DNA of 64,000 nucleotides, from the NCBI RefSeq assembly GCF_009601685.2, contig NZ_CP045701.2, positions 1,116,001 to 1,180,000 on the forward strand, written 5' to 3'. Position 1 is the stretch's first letter. Each line of letters opens with the position of its first letter. The stretch comes from Pseudomonas brassicacearum. Lineage in GTDB: Bacteria; Pseudomonadota; Gammaproteobacteria; Pseudomonadales; Pseudomonadaceae. Both the position numbers and the translations under genes were made by a program. The notes under the pieces are model-generated. The model was not told where the DNA came from and made no database searches. It saw only the letters and a program-made list of their open reading frames with translations. Shown in pieces: positions 1 through 9,687 of the stretch.

Positions 1-237
1 CCGGAGGGCGGCGGTCACGCCATCGCAGGGTCCTTTGACGACGGCCAGACGGGGCGACTCTTCGATCCCAACTATGGCGTCGGTGCCTATCAATCGAGGA
101 CCGACCTGGGCAACGACCTGCACGCGCTGCTGGCGAGCTACGTCGTTCCCGGCGGGCATGTAACCGAGAGCTATCTGTTGGAGTTTGATCACGAGGATGA
201 ATTCGGTGCGTTCCAAGGAGCCGCAGCACCGCACTGA
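1..237 (+). CDS. C-terminal end of a putative YopT-like (C58) cysteine peptidase, partial
   Basis: The window opens inside a reading frame of 78 residues that ends at a TGA. It contains a GHAIA segment followed by LFDPNYG. The His and Asp are 16 residues apart, the same spacing as the catalytic His and Asp of YopT (His258, Asp274), and both lie in the matching sequence contexts (hydrophobic stretch after His, F-D-P-N-x-G around Asp). This points to the end of a papain-like C58 peptidase, a family that includes type III effectors and domains at the ends of large toxins. The catalytic Cys would lie upstream, outside the window, so neither length nor N-terminal architecture can be judged. The identification is an inference from two motifs. 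Confidence 0.55.
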   Translation, partial: PEGGGHAIAGSFDDGQTGRLFDPNYGVGAYQSRTDLGNDLHALLASYVVPGGHVTESYLLEFDHEDEFGAFQGAAAPH

Positions 238-259
238 TCGGCAATGAGTTCAGCAGACA

Positions 260-664
260 TCAATGGCTGGGAAACTCAGAAAAATAGCAAACCGGCGAAC
301 TCCCCTCCGCCCGTTTCTCCACCTCATCCTCCAACCACTGCGCCAACACCACCGCATTATTCTCAACCGTAGACTTAGCCGAATACACCAACGTCAGCGT
401 CCCATCCCGCGCAATATCCACCAGCTTCCACCAATGCTCTGGCCGCGCCGCCAGCTTACGCCGATACGCCACGCTGAACTCGGTAAACGACACAGCCCCC
501 GCCTTGAACGCCTTGCGCAACTCATGAGAAGGCGCAACCTCCGGCAACCACTCGGCAATCGCCAACGCATCCTTGCGGCAATTGCGCGGCCACAAGCGGT
601 CCACCAGAACCCGTACGCCATCCGTGGCGCTGGCTGGTTCATAGGCGCGTTTGCACTGGATCAT
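260..664 (-). CDS. DUF488 family protein (YeaO-like)
   Basis: The 134-residue protein begins MIQCKRAYEP and shows the DUF488 hallmarks: GVRVLVDRLWPR near residue 20, a central LRKAF region, and TLTLVYSAKSTVENNAVVL near the C terminus. The biochemical role of the family is unknown. I chose the ATG at 664 because homologues begin at this motif; the upstream extension to 715 lacks family features. It is a single gene that converges on the end of the partial peptidase, 22 bp away. Confidence 0.8.
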   Translation of the reverse strand: MIQCKRAYEPASATDGVRVLVDRLWPRNCRKDALAIAEWLPEVAPSHELRKAFKAGAVSFTEFSVAYRRKLAARPEHWWKLVDIARDGTLTLVYSAKSTVENNAVVLAQWLEDEVEKRAEGSSPVCYFSEFPSH

Positions 665-847
665 CGAAGCCTGCCTGTCGAAGTAGGATCGCCTCAGCAT
701 AGCGGCCATAGACAATTCGGCATCTTCAAGTCTTCGCCGGACCTGCCGCTATCGGTATAACGATTTTTACCGATCCATCGATTGGCTTTGCAATGCCGTT
801 GCTCTGCGGCAATTAATTGGCCAGCGCACGATAAGAGAACGTAGCGA

Positions 848-1681
848 ATGGACGACGGACGATTCGAAAAGCGGACGGCGATGGCGGGAGGTGCGGCGGT
901 GTCGTCCGAGCCGCATATTCTGCTGATCGATGACGTCCCGGAGGATATCCGCGCAACGCTCATCCTGCTCAAGGCCCAACCGTGGCGCATTTCCCTGGCC
1001 AGCGATGCCCACCAGGGTTATCAGCGGGCACTGGCCTTGCGTCCGGATTTGATCGTGCTGGACGTGCACATGCCGCACATGAACGGTTTCAGCCTGTGCC
1101 GGCTGTTGCGCGAGGCACCGTCGACCCGCCAGACGCCGATCCTGTTTTTGTCTTCGGCCAACAGCTCCATCGAGCGCCTGGAAGGGCTGACTGTCGGCGC
1201 GGTCGATTACATCCCCAAGTCCTGCGCGCCCGAGGAAGTGCTGGCGCGTATCAAGATCCACCTGCAACTGACCTGGCGCGCACCGCCCACCGATCAAGCC
1301 AGCCCGGCCGATCCGCAGCCGCAAGGCGATGAAATCGTCCTGCGCGCCGCGATGCGCTTGATCGAAGAGCACCTTGATGAAATGCCTTCCCTGGTCCAGC
1401 TGGCGCAAAAGGTCGGCACTCACGAAAAGCGCCTCTCGCGGATCTTTCGCGAGCACCTGGGGCTGACCGTGTTCGCCTACATTCGCGACGCACGACTGCG
1501 ACGTGGCCAGGACTTGCTCGGCGAAAGCGCCATGAGCGTGCAGGACGTCGCCGAACTGGTGGGCTTTCGCAACGCCTGCAACTTCACCACGGCCTTCCGC
1601 CAGCGAATCGGCATGACGCCCAGTCAGTTTCGCCAGCAAGCCTTGGGCATCGCTGATACAGAGTCGGCCGGACGCGCCTGA
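848..1681 (+). CDS. Response regulator with AraC-type DNA-binding domain
   Basis: The protein has 277 residues. The receiver domain spans about residues 22-140: acidic pocket LIDD, phosphoacceptor Asp72 in LIVLDVHMPHMNG, and the late Lys in YIPKS. An AraC/XylS helix-turn-helix domain covers about 165-268, with RIFREHLG and the closing VGFRNACNFTTAFRQRIGMTP signature. It is a cytoplasmic transcription factor, presumably phosphorylated by the hybrid kinase whose ATG overlaps its stop codon (TGATG at 1679-1683), so the two are translationally coupled. Targets are unknown; the linked TonB receptor gene is the obvious candidate. A shorter start at 881 is possible. Confidence 0.88.
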   Translation: MDDGRFEKRTAMAGGAAVSSEPHILLIDDVPEDIRATLILLKAQPWRISLASDAHQGYQRALALRPDLIVLDVHMPHMNGFSLCRLLREAPSTRQTPILFLSSANSSIERLEGLTVGAVDYIPKSCAPEEVLARIKIHLQLTWRAPPTDQASPADPQPQGDEIVLRAAMRLIEEHLDEMPSLVQLAQKVGTHEKRLSRIFREHLGLTVFAYIRDARLRRGQDLLGESAMSVQDVAELVGFRNACNFTTAFRQRIGMTPSQFRQQALGIADTESAGRA

Positions 1682-4068
1682 TGCGGCTTCTACAGTTGTT
1701 GTTACTGACGATAGCGTTGTTATCCACAGGCTTGCTGCGCGCCGCGCCTGTGGATATCTGCCGGGCTGATCATCTGGACCTGATGCCCGCGATAACGATT
1801 TTTGAAGACACCCAGGCCAGCCTGAGCCTGGAAGACGTCGCGCAACTGCCCGAAACACGTTTCAACGCCGCCACCCCAAGCTGGCCGACCCAAGCCTACA
1901 GCCGCTCCTCCTTCTGGTTGAAAGTGCAGCTCAGCAACTCAAGCGCTGTGGCGTGTTCGCGCCTGCTGGTGGTCGGCGCGCCGCGCCTGGAAGACATCCG
2001 CGTCTATCAACCGGGGCAGGATGCCCATGCCGGCGGCGCCTATCCCTTGGCCGAATGGCCCCAACCAGCGACACGTCAGCCGGCGTTCCCGGTCTCGCTG
2101 GCGGCAGGGGAGAGCGCCACGCTGTTCATCCGCGTGGCGAGCAACTTCCAGATGTTGCTGGAGCCGGAACTGTGGTCCGAACCGGCGCTGCTGCGCAGTC
2201 AGCAACAGACCTACCTGAGCGACGGACTCACCCTCGGCATTGTCCTGCTGGTCGTCCCGTTCGGCTTCATCGTCGGCTGGATCCTGCGTTCCCAACTGCT
2301 GAGCGTGAACGCGGGCGCGGTATTGAGCTACATCCTGCTGACCTGCATCCTCAACGGCTACCTGATCTACTGGCCCAGCGCACTGGGCTGGACACGCGAG
2401 TTGCTGACCTGCGCCAGCGCGTTCTCGTTCGTACTGTTCCTGGCCTACATGCGCGTGCTGTTGCAGGTCGCCCGCCTGCCCAGAATCATCGGCTGGAGCT
2501 ATTGGCTGCCGCTGTTGGGCTGCATCTTCGGCCGACTCTGGTGGCTAAAAGTCGATCCCGTCCAGGGCGCGCAGATCGTCCAAATATCCCTGATGAGTTT
2601 TTACGGCGTGCTGCTCGCCACCCTGTTCATGGCCTGGCGCAGACGCCTGAGCTACAGCTGGATGGCCTGGCTGGTGCCGGGGCTCTTGCTTGGGCAATTG
2701 CTGATGCGGCTGTTTTTCCCCCAGGAACAACTGCCCTGGCAGTCGCCGCAAAGCAAATACAGCTTATCGTCCACCTTGCCCGGCGTGGCGTTGCTGGTGT
2801 GTACGTTGATCATGGAAGTCGCCCGCAGCCGCAACCGGGAAAAGCACGCCCTGTCCACCCTCGACCAACAACGCCAAGCCGAACAGGAACGCCTGGAAAG
2901 CACCGTGGCGCTGCGCACGTCGCAACTGCGCGAATCCCTCGCGGCGCGCAGCGCGTTGATGGCGCGGATCAGCCACGACCTGCGCTCGCCGCTGGTGCGC
3001 ATCATCGACTACGCGCGCCTGCTGCACGCCGGGCCCAACCGCGACTATCAGGCGACAATCGAACGCAACGCCCGCCAGCAACTGGAGCTGATCGACGAGA
3101 TGCTCGAATTCTCCCGTGGCGAGCTGGAGCAGATGCAATTGACCCTCGCGCCGGGCTATCTGTATGGCTTCCTCAAAGAGATTGCAGACGAGGCAGGCTT
3201 TTTAGCTGCGCGCCAAGGCAACACTTTCGAGGCCGTTTTGGCGGATGACTTGCCGCCACTGGTGGAGGCCGATTTCAAACGCCTCCGGCAGATCCTCATG
3301 AACCTGCTGGCGAACGCGGCGAAATTCACCCGCAACGGCCAGATCCGTTTCGAAGTGAGCGGTGGTGCTGCACCAACGCCGGAAACCGTGGAACTGCGCT
3401 TCAGCGTGATCGACACCGGCATCGGCATCGACCCGCAAGAGTTCGAACAACTCCTGCAACCGTTCCGCCGCGGCCGCAATGCCCAGCGCTACGAAGGCAG
3501 CGGGCTAGGCCTGTCCATCGTCACGCAACTGCTGGAGCGCATGGACAGCCGCCTCGAACCCCAAGCCACCGGGCAGGGCAGTCATTTCAGTTTTCGCCTG
3601 CAACTGAAATGCGCCCAAGAACACGATTTGGAAAACGGCATCGTCGACAACAACGTCACGCCGTTCGACGGCCAGGGCAAGCACATCCTGCTGGTGGACG
3701 ACATCGAGCAGAACAGTGAATGGCTCTACGACCTGCTGGCCGGCTACGGTTTCGACGTGAGCATCGCGGCGAACGGCGAAGACGCCTTGGCCTGCCTGGC
3801 TGAACAGCCGGTCGACCTGCTGATCAGCGACCAGATGATGCCGGGCATGGACGGTTGGGCACTGCTGCGCCAAGTGCGTGAGCGTTGGCAGCATCTACCT
3901 GTGATGCTCTATTCAGCAGTGCCGCCACGCAGACCGGAAGACGATCCAAAGGACCTGGCCTTCGACGCGGTATTGCTCAAGCCCGCCGACAGCCGCGAAT
4001 TGCTGGCGTGCGTCCAGGCACTGGCCTGCCCGGACACGGTGCGTCGCGAAATGGCTCGGGAGTCCTAG
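1681..4068 (+). CDS. Hybrid sensor histidine kinase, 7TMR-DISM type
   Basis: The protein has 795 residues. A signal peptide (1-21) is followed by a periplasmic 7TMR-DISM extracellular domain (about 25-170), seven hydrophobic segments (about 183-380), a coiled-coil linker, HisKA with phospho-His432 in ARISHDLRSPL, HATPase_c with DTGIGI and GSGLGL boxes (about 530-640), and a C-terminal receiver with Asp717 in LLISDQMMPGMDG. DISM domains typically sense sugars or other small periplasmic ligands. It is the middle gene of a three-gene operon: it overlaps the regulator by one base and is followed one base later by the TonB receptor gene. The ligand is unknown. Confidence 0.9.
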   Translation: MRLLQLLLLTIALLSTGLLRAAPVDICRADHLDLMPAITIFEDTQASLSLEDVAQLPETRFNAATPSWPTQAYSRSSFWLKVQLSNSSAVACSRLLVVGAPRLEDIRVYQPGQDAHAGGAYPLAEWPQPATRQPAFPVSLAAGESATLFIRVASNFQMLLEPELWSEPALLRSQQQTYLSDGLTLGIVLLVVPFGFIVGWILRSQLLSVNAGAVLSYILLTCILNGYLIYWPSALGWTRELLTCASAFSFVLFLAYMRVLLQVARLPRIIGWSYWLPLLGCIFGRLWWLKVDPVQGAQIVQISLMSFYGVLLATLFMAWRRRLSYSWMAWLVPGLLLGQLLMRLFFPQEQLPWQSPQSKYSLSSTLPGVALLVCTLIMEVARSRNREKHALSTLDQQRQAEQERLESTVALRTSQLRESLAARSALMARISHDLRSPLVRIIDYARLLHAGPNRDYQATIERNARQQLELIDEMLEFSRGELEQMQLTLAPGYLYGFLKEIADEAGFLAARQGNTFEAVLADDLPPLVEADFKRLRQILMNLLANAAKFTRNGQIRFEVSGGAAPTPETVELRFSVIDTGIGIDPQEFEQLLQPFRRGRNAQRYEGSGLGLSIVTQLLERMDSRLEPQATGQGSHFSFRLQLKCAQEHDLENGIVDNNVTPFDGQGKHILLVDDIEQNSEWLYDLLAGYGFDVSIAANGEDALACLAEQPVDLLISDQMMPGMDGWALLRQVRERWQHLPVMLYSAVPPRRPEDDPKDLAFDAVLLKPADSRELLACVQALACPDTVRREMARES

Positions 4069-4069
4069 C

Positions 4070-6418
4070 GTGCCGGGTTTGGGTTACAGGCTGCTCTTGC
4101 TCGCCAGCCTTTCGACGTTGCCCTGGGCGTCGGTCCAGGCCGAACAGGCGACGCCCGGAGCCCTCACGCTCGACGAAACCACCGTCACCGCTCGCCGCCG
4201 CGAGGAAGACCCGCAAAACGTGCCGATCCCGATCAACGTCCTCTACGGCGATCAACTGGACGAAGCCGGCCTGCATCGGCTGCAAGACATCCAACAACGC
4301 GTGCCCGGCCTGATAGTGTCCGGCCACGACGCCCGTTACGCCGGCTTCGGCCTGCGCGGCTTCGGCGCGACTGCCTACAACGATGGCCTGGAAGGCAGCG
4401 TCGGCACCTACGTCGATGGCGTTTACCAGGCGCGCCAGGGCATGGCCTTCACCGAGTTGATGGACATCGAGCGCATCGAAGTGCTGCGCGGGCCGCAAGG
4501 CACCTTGTTTGGCAAAAACACCACTGCCGGCGCGCTGAACATCATCACTCGCCAGCCGACCTTCCAGCCCGAAGCCAACCTCGAAGCCAGCTACGGCGAG
4601 CGCGGCTTGCGTGAGTTTCGCGGGACGATTTCCGGGCCGCTGCAGGACGACGTGCTCGCCGGGCGACTCAACGTCTACGACAGCGCCACCGATGGCGCCG
4701 TGGAAAACCTGCAAGACGGCAGCCGCCTCGGCGACGCCGACAGCCAAGGCCTGCGCGGCCAATTGCTGTGGACGCCGAACGCTGACTTCAGCGCTCGCCT
4801 GATCGCCGACTACGCCGAGCAAAACGAAGCCGGCAACGTCCTGCTGGTCAATCACTACAGCACCCAGACCCGCAAGCGCGCCAAGTTCCTCGGCTATCCG
4901 TTGACCGAGGCCGACCCCTACAAACGCGAGTCCCGCATCGACGCACCGGGACATCCGCAAACCCTGCAGAACGGCGTCTCACTGGAATTGAACTGGGACC
5001 TCGACGAGGCGATGCGCTTGACCAGCATCACTGCCTACCGCGACTGGGACTACCGCGCCACCCGCGATGGCGACAGCACCGCGCTGTCGGTGGCCCAGTC
5101 CGAAACCGAACTGGGCCATCGACAGTTCAGCCAGGAATGGCGCCTGTCCGGCACGGCCGGTTCGTCTGTCGACTATGTCGCCGGCCTCTACTACCTGCGC
5201 CAGCAGCTCGACCGTCAGATCGACGTCGAATTCGGCAAGGACGCCGCGCCCTGGTTCGTCGGCGATCAACTGGAGCAACTGAAGAACCTGGGCATCAACA
5301 TCACCGATCCGAGCCAGGTGCCGGCCATGCTGCTGGACGGCGCTCAACAACGTTATGACGGCAAGCAGAAGGGCGACAGCCGAGCGATTTTCGGCCAGCT
5401 CTCCTGGCGCCCGATTGACCCGCTGGAACTCACCGGCGGCCTGCGCTACAGCCAGGAGCGCAAGGACGGCTGGATCTCCCGCAACGTCAGCAACCTCGCC
5501 CCGCTGACCGGTTTGCCCCCGGTGTTCCAGGCCGGTGGGCAATTGCTGCGCGACATCGCCCTTGGCGGTGCTTATTACCGCGAAGATTCGATTGAAGAAG
5601 ACAACGTCTCCAGCCTCCTCAGCGCCAGCTACCGTTTCAGCGAGGCGGTGATGGGCTACGTCAGCTGGTCGCGGGGCTACAAGGCCGGTGGCATCAACTT
5701 CGACGTGGTCGGCCCGTTCACCGCGCCGACCTTCGAGCCGGAGCGGGCCACATCCCTGGAACTGGGCGTGAAGACGCGCTTTTGGGATGAGCGCGCCTTG
5801 CTCGACCTCGCCGTCTACCAGACCGACGTCGACAACTACCAAGCGCTCACCTACAGCCCGCCAACGTCGGTGTTCGCGCCACCGCTGCGGGACAACCTGA
5901 TCAACGTCGGCAAAGTCCGCCTGCGCGGCATCGAACTCGACTCTGCCTGGCAACTCACCCCACGACTCACCGGCCGCCTCGGCCTGGCCTGGAGCGATGC
6001 CCGCTACCGCAGCTTCCCCAACGCCCCGTGCCCACCGGCCTCGGGCCAATGGACCTGCGACCTCAGCGGCGAGCGCCTCTACAACGCACCGGAATGGAAC
6101 CTCAGCAGCGGCCTCGACCACACCCATCCGCTGCCCTACGGATTGGAAGCCTTCAGCGGCATCGACTACAGCTTTCGCACCGGCTACTCCGGCACCCTCG
6201 AAGGCGGCGAAGGCAGCGATCAACCCAGCTACGGCCTCACCAACCTGCGCCTGGGCCTGCGCAGCCAGGACCGCGCCTGGGAAGTCGAAGGTTGGGTGCG
6301 CAACCTCTTCGACCGCAATTACATCACCGCCGTCTATTCACTGCTCGGCGCCGGCGACTACGGCGTCATGACCGGCAGCGAACGCACCCTCGGCACCACC
6401 GTCAGGCTTCGCTATTGA
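4070..6418 (+). CDS. TonB-dependent outer-membrane receptor
   Basis: The protein has 782 residues with a GTG start one base after the kinase stop. Features are a signal peptide ending near VQAEQ, a TonB-box-like segment LDETTVTARRR, a plug domain (QNVPIPINVLYGDQL ... RGPQGTLFGKNTTAG), a beta barrel, and the terminal aromatic residue of outer-membrane barrels (VRLRY). It belongs to the broad receptor branch that includes FecA/FyuA-like and xenobiotic importers. There is no N-terminal signalling (STN) domain, so regulation more likely runs through the adjacent kinase and regulator than through a sigma/anti-sigma pair. The substrate cannot be deduced. Its last 17 bases overlap the end of the convergent diguanylate cyclase gene. 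Confidence 0.9.
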   Translation: MPGLGYRLLLLASLSTLPWASVQAEQATPGALTLDETTVTARRREEDPQNVPIPINVLYGDQLDEAGLHRLQDIQQRVPGLIVSGHDARYAGFGLRGFGATAYNDGLEGSVGTYVDGVYQARQGMAFTELMDIERIEVLRGPQGTLFGKNTTAGALNIITRQPTFQPEANLEASYGERGLREFRGTISGPLQDDVLAGRLNVYDSATDGAVENLQDGSRLGDADSQGLRGQLLWTPNADFSARLIADYAEQNEAGNVLLVNHYSTQTRKRAKFLGYPLTEADPYKRESRIDAPGHPQTLQNGVSLELNWDLDEAMRLTSITAYRDWDYRATRDGDSTALSVAQSETELGHRQFSQEWRLSGTAGSSVDYVAGLYYLRQQLDRQIDVEFGKDAAPWFVGDQLEQLKNLGINITDPSQVPAMLLDGAQQRYDGKQKGDSRAIFGQLSWRPIDPLELTGGLRYSQERKDGWISRNVSNLAPLTGLPPVFQAGGQLLRDIALGGAYYREDSIEEDNVSSLLSASYRFSEAVMGYVSWSRGYKAGGINFDVVGPFTAPTFEPERATSLELGVKTRFWDERALLDLAVYQTDVDNYQALTYSPPTSVFAPPLRDNLINVGKVRLRGIELDSAWQLTPRLTGRLGLAWSDARYRSFPNAPCPPASGQWTCDLSGERLYNAPEWNLSSGLDHTHPLPYGLEAFSGIDYSFRTGYSGTLEGGEGSDQPSYGLTNLRLGLRSQDRAWEVEGWVRNLFDRNYITAVYSLLGAGDYGVMTGSERTLGTTVRLRY

Positions 6419-7487
6419 CCGAAATAAACCGCGTCGGACAAAACGCCAGACGATTACCGCCGGCCTTCTTCGACAGGTACATGGCCTGATCCGCCTTACT
6501 GATCAGCCCATCGATCTCATGCCCATGCTCAGGGTAAAACGCCACCCCGATACTCGCCGCGATCTCCACCGTCTGCGCGCCAATCAAAATCGGCGCATTC
6601 GCCGCCGCCAGCATCCGCTTGAGCAACGGCTCGCAGTCCTCCACCGCCTGCAACCCCACCAGCCCCGCGACAAACTCATCGCCACCCAACCGCGCCAAGG
6701 TATCGCCCTCACGCAACGTCGCATTGATCCGCGCCGCGACAATCTGCAACACCCGGTCCCCCCAGTCATGCCCATAACTGTCGTTCAGCGCCTTGAACCC
6801 ATCCAGGTCAATAAACGCAATCGCCACCTTCTGCTGATAAATACGCGCCTTGCCCAACGCCTGACGCATCCGCTCAGCCAACAACAACCGATTGGGCAAC
6901 TGCGTGAGCGCGTCATACCGGGCATCGCGCTCCAGCAACTGCAGACGCTGCTTCATCTGCGTCATGTCGCTGAACAGCGCCACATAGTGCTGAACATTGC
7001 CGTGACGGTCATGCACGGCGCTGATGCTGATCCGCGACGTCATCTCTCGGCCATCCTTGTGGTTGCTTTGAATCTCACCGGACCAATGCCCGTGGAAATC
7101 CAATGCGTTTTTCATCGGCGCGTAAAAAGCGGTGAGGCGGCGGACCATGCGATGGGAGTTCAGCTCGCGGCCTTTTATCTCTTCCTGCCCGTAACCGGTG
7201 AGGCGTGTGAAGGCTTCGTTCACGGCGATGACCCGGCCGAATGGGTCGACAAGGATGACGCCTTCGCGGGCGTGGCTGAACACAGTGGCGGCCAGCTCTG
7301 GGCAGACGGTGTTAAGGCGACGGTCCAGCGTGGCTTCGTCACGGGTGGCCGGCCATGTTTCGGAGTCGAAGCCTTGCTGCGCCAGATAGCCGGCCAGGGA
7401 TGACAGCGCCTTGTGCAGGCGGGTCAGGGCATTCGTGGCGAGCCTGGAGTTGAGGCAGTAGCTCCGGATGAAGGTGCGTAGGTTCAT
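6402..7487 (-). CDS. PAS-GGDEF diguanylate cyclase
   Basis: The protein has 361 residues. A PAS domain spans about 70-190 (EGVILVDPFGRVIAVNEAFTRLTGY) with a PAC segment, and a GGDEF domain about 195-350. The active-site motif is intact (LARLGGDEF), preceded by DALTQLPNR and FIDLDGFKALND. It therefore probably makes cyclic di-GMP in the cytoplasm. No EAL domain and no membrane segment are visible. No RxxD inhibitory site is seen in the usual position before GGDEF. It converges on and overlaps the TonB receptor gene by 17 bases. Confidence 0.92.
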   Translation of the reverse strand: MNLRTFIRSYCLNSRLATNALTRLHKALSSLAGYLAQQGFDSETWPATRDEATLDRRLNTVCPELAATVFSHAREGVILVDPFGRVIAVNEAFTRLTGYGQEEIKGRELNSHRMVRRLTAFYAPMKNALDFHGHWSGEIQSNHKDGREMTSRISISAVHDRHGNVQHYVALFSDMTQMKQRLQLLERDARYDALTQLPNRLLLAERMRQALGKARIYQQKVAIAFIDLDGFKALNDSYGHDWGDRVLQIVAARINATLREGDTLARLGGDEFVAGLVGLQAVEDCEPLLKRMLAAANAPILIGAQTVEIAASIGVAFYPEHGHEIDGLISKADQAMYLSKKAGGNRLAFCPTRFISVNSEA

Positions 7488-7687
7488 GGGGGGTACACGG
7501 TGCTCGGTTGCAGCGGTAGGGGGTGAGTGGAGAAGGCATTATCGAGGTGGGAATGGGTGGGGGCGTTTGCTGGAGCGGATGGGGGCTTTGCGGGAAGGGA
7601 TGGATCGGAAAGATTTTCGGGACGTTACTGCGCACCATAGCGACTTACAGTGCGCAGGTTTTATCAAGGCCTTGCGTCAAGCGGGAG

Positions 7688-9331
7688 TCAGCGAAGTCGT
7701 AGGGTTTTCACCACGGCTTCGCCTTGTGAGCCACCAGGCCAACAGAGATCGACAGATGCCGAGGCTCCACCCGCTACGTGGAATATTGCAAAGTTCTTAT
7801 CTTCCGAGTGACTGAAAAGGTGCTCGAAATAGATGGAATCATGACCGTTGATCTTTCCAGAATTTGCGATCCCGGTTCCGGCGAACTGCCCGGCGGGCAT
7901 TCGGGAAATAGCGCTGGAGGTCACCTGATAAATACTGGCTTTACGATATTTATCATGACTCAGTCGAAACGCAGCGGCACAGTGAACGTCGCCACTGATG
8001 AACACCAATGTCTTGCCGCTTTTGTCCAGCGCTGGAAAGATGGAATCCAGCAGGATATTTCGCTCTGCATGGTTGCTGCTATGGTCCCACTCATCCATGC
8101 AATCATCTTTGGCGGAGTCAAGCCAGGATCCAGCCGTCAAGAGCACCGATTTCCAGTGAACGAATGGCACCGGGCTAACCACAAATAACAAGGGAGAGGA
8201 TGAGTTCACGCTACTTTTCAACCATTCTTGGAATCGTTCGATTTGTTTTGTACCGAGAAGAAAGTTCTTCTTTTCCGGGGTTTCGACGTCGTGATGTCCA
8301 CGCATGTCAAGCATATAAAATGGAATGCCGCCTTTTTCAAAACCGTAATCCCAGATACAGGTCTCTGGTTTTTTCAAGGAGCCTTTGGAAACGCCAGTCT
8401 CGGGATTGTGGCTGTGCGCATATTCAAAGTAAGCCGTCCGCGCAGCCATCCACATTGAATTAACCAATTTTCTATCTATTACCTTGTCATCGCGTTCGAA
8501 ATACCTGGAAATTATTGCGATTCGCTCTTCGTCGGTACGAGAACCCCAACCATCCATGATTTCATGATCATCCCACATCATGTATTGCGGGTATTTGGAG
8601 AACGCTTCCTGGAGGTGTGGAAATTTCCAATACACTCGATAGTACCAGCGATACAGATTGAGCAGGTACGCGTCGAGCTTTTTAAGGTCAAGCTTACCTT
8701 TTGTAGAACACTCTGCGATCAAGTCGTCCTTGTTGTCTTTCAACCACTCCCAGATGTCAGGAAAGTGCTTGCTTTCCTGGCAATCAACATACACCTGATC
8801 GCCACCCCCTATAGCGAATCTGGCGTTTGAAACATCCATTTTTTCCAGAAAAAGAGGCCAGGCGCCATAACTTCCATTTGCGTTGAACGGATCATGGCAA
8901 CTATAGAATCCAAAGCTGAAATCAAGCATCTCGTCTGCCATGGTCCTGAAGGCAAGTGACTTATGACAACCGATTTCGGTCCTGCGGAATGTGTCCGTAC
9001 CGTCTGTCTCGTCGGTCATTAAATAGTAGAAATAAGTCGTGTCTTGATCCAGGCCCTGAAGGTCGAAGGTATGGGTCAGATCATCTTCCCAACTGAATGC
9101 ATATGAGTCATGAGCACAGTTATACGGTTTCAAAAACTCGGCCAGCGGTTTGCCATCCAGCTTTACCAAATCTCCTTCGATTGCTTTCTTTGACCAAACC
9201 AGGCTCCAGTTTCCTGGTGTATAGACGCGAATCCAAATGCGTGCAGACTGGGTGGTGACGTGTCCGATAATGCTTGCACTTTGTAGTTTGGAAACGTCGT
9301 ACTCATTATTTCTAGGGTCGACTAAGGCCAT
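7688..9331 (-). CDS. PhoD-like metallophosphatase
   Basis: The protein has 547 residues and carries the PhoD-family metal-site motifs: SFGFYSCHDPF, IGGGDQVYVD, MMWDDHEIMDGWG and LVFISGDVHCAAAF. The N-terminal about 130 residues form the beta-sandwich domain of the family (IIGHVTTQSARIWIRVY). Members hydrolyse phosphodiesters or phosphomonoesters using a binuclear metal centre. No Tat or Sec signal peptide is seen, unlike classical exported PhoD, so this protein may be cytoplasmic. The start is supported by AAGGA six bases upstream. The gene stands alone between the cyclase gene and a noncoding gap. Confidence 0.85.
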   Translation of the reverse strand: MALVDPRNNEYDVSKLQSASIIGHVTTQSARIWIRVYTPGNWSLVWSKKAIEGDLVKLDGKPLAEFLKPYNCAHDSYAFSWEDDLTHTFDLQGLDQDTTYFYYLMTDETDGTDTFRRTEIGCHKSLAFRTMADEMLDFSFGFYSCHDPFNANGSYGAWPLFLEKMDVSNARFAIGGGDQVYVDCQESKHFPDIWEWLKDNKDDLIAECSTKGKLDLKKLDAYLLNLYRWYYRVYWKFPHLQEAFSKYPQYMMWDDHEIMDGWGSRTDEERIAIISRYFERDDKVIDRKLVNSMWMAARTAYFEYAHSHNPETGVSKGSLKKPETCIWDYGFEKGGIPFYMLDMRGHHDVETPEKKNFLLGTKQIERFQEWLKSSVNSSSPLLFVVSPVPFVHWKSVLLTAGSWLDSAKDDCMDEWDHSSNHAERNILLDSIFPALDKSGKTLVFISGDVHCAAAFRLSHDKYRKASIYQVTSSAISRMPAGQFAGTGIANSGKINGHDSIYFEHLFSHSEDKNFAIFHVAGGASASVDLCWPGGSQGEAVVKTLRLR

Positions 9332-9687
9332 GGGGAATTCCTTTGTCCGAGCATAGTTATCTCAGAACAGGAGATGAGTCCGGTTCGGATGCTTACGTCC
9401 CTCCGGCAGGATCTACAGCGAAGGATTCAAATCCAATCAGGATGGAGGCATGGTGAATATAGCCGTACCGCTTCGCTTGTCGAATCGACTCGCCTGTTTT
9501 TGGCGATAATTGAAAGTGCTGACGGTGGGCTGTTAAGTAAATGAAACACTTGGCAGGATAACAATCCGTTGAACCCTGCTTATCGACAGGCCGACAGCAA
9601 CGAACGGGCCGTGGCCTCAATAAAAACTCAAGTTGCCCGGTCGCTCGCCGATAGGTTGCGCAGCAATCCCATTCGAAGGACCGGAGC
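9332..9687. other. Intergenic region without recognised gene
   Basis: This 356-base gap separates the divergently transcribed PhoD-like and DUF3592 genes and must hold both promoters. I see no convincing coding frame, repeat or structured RNA. A short frame on the minus strand (9393-9689) lacks family features and a credible ribosome binding site. Confidence 0.5.
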
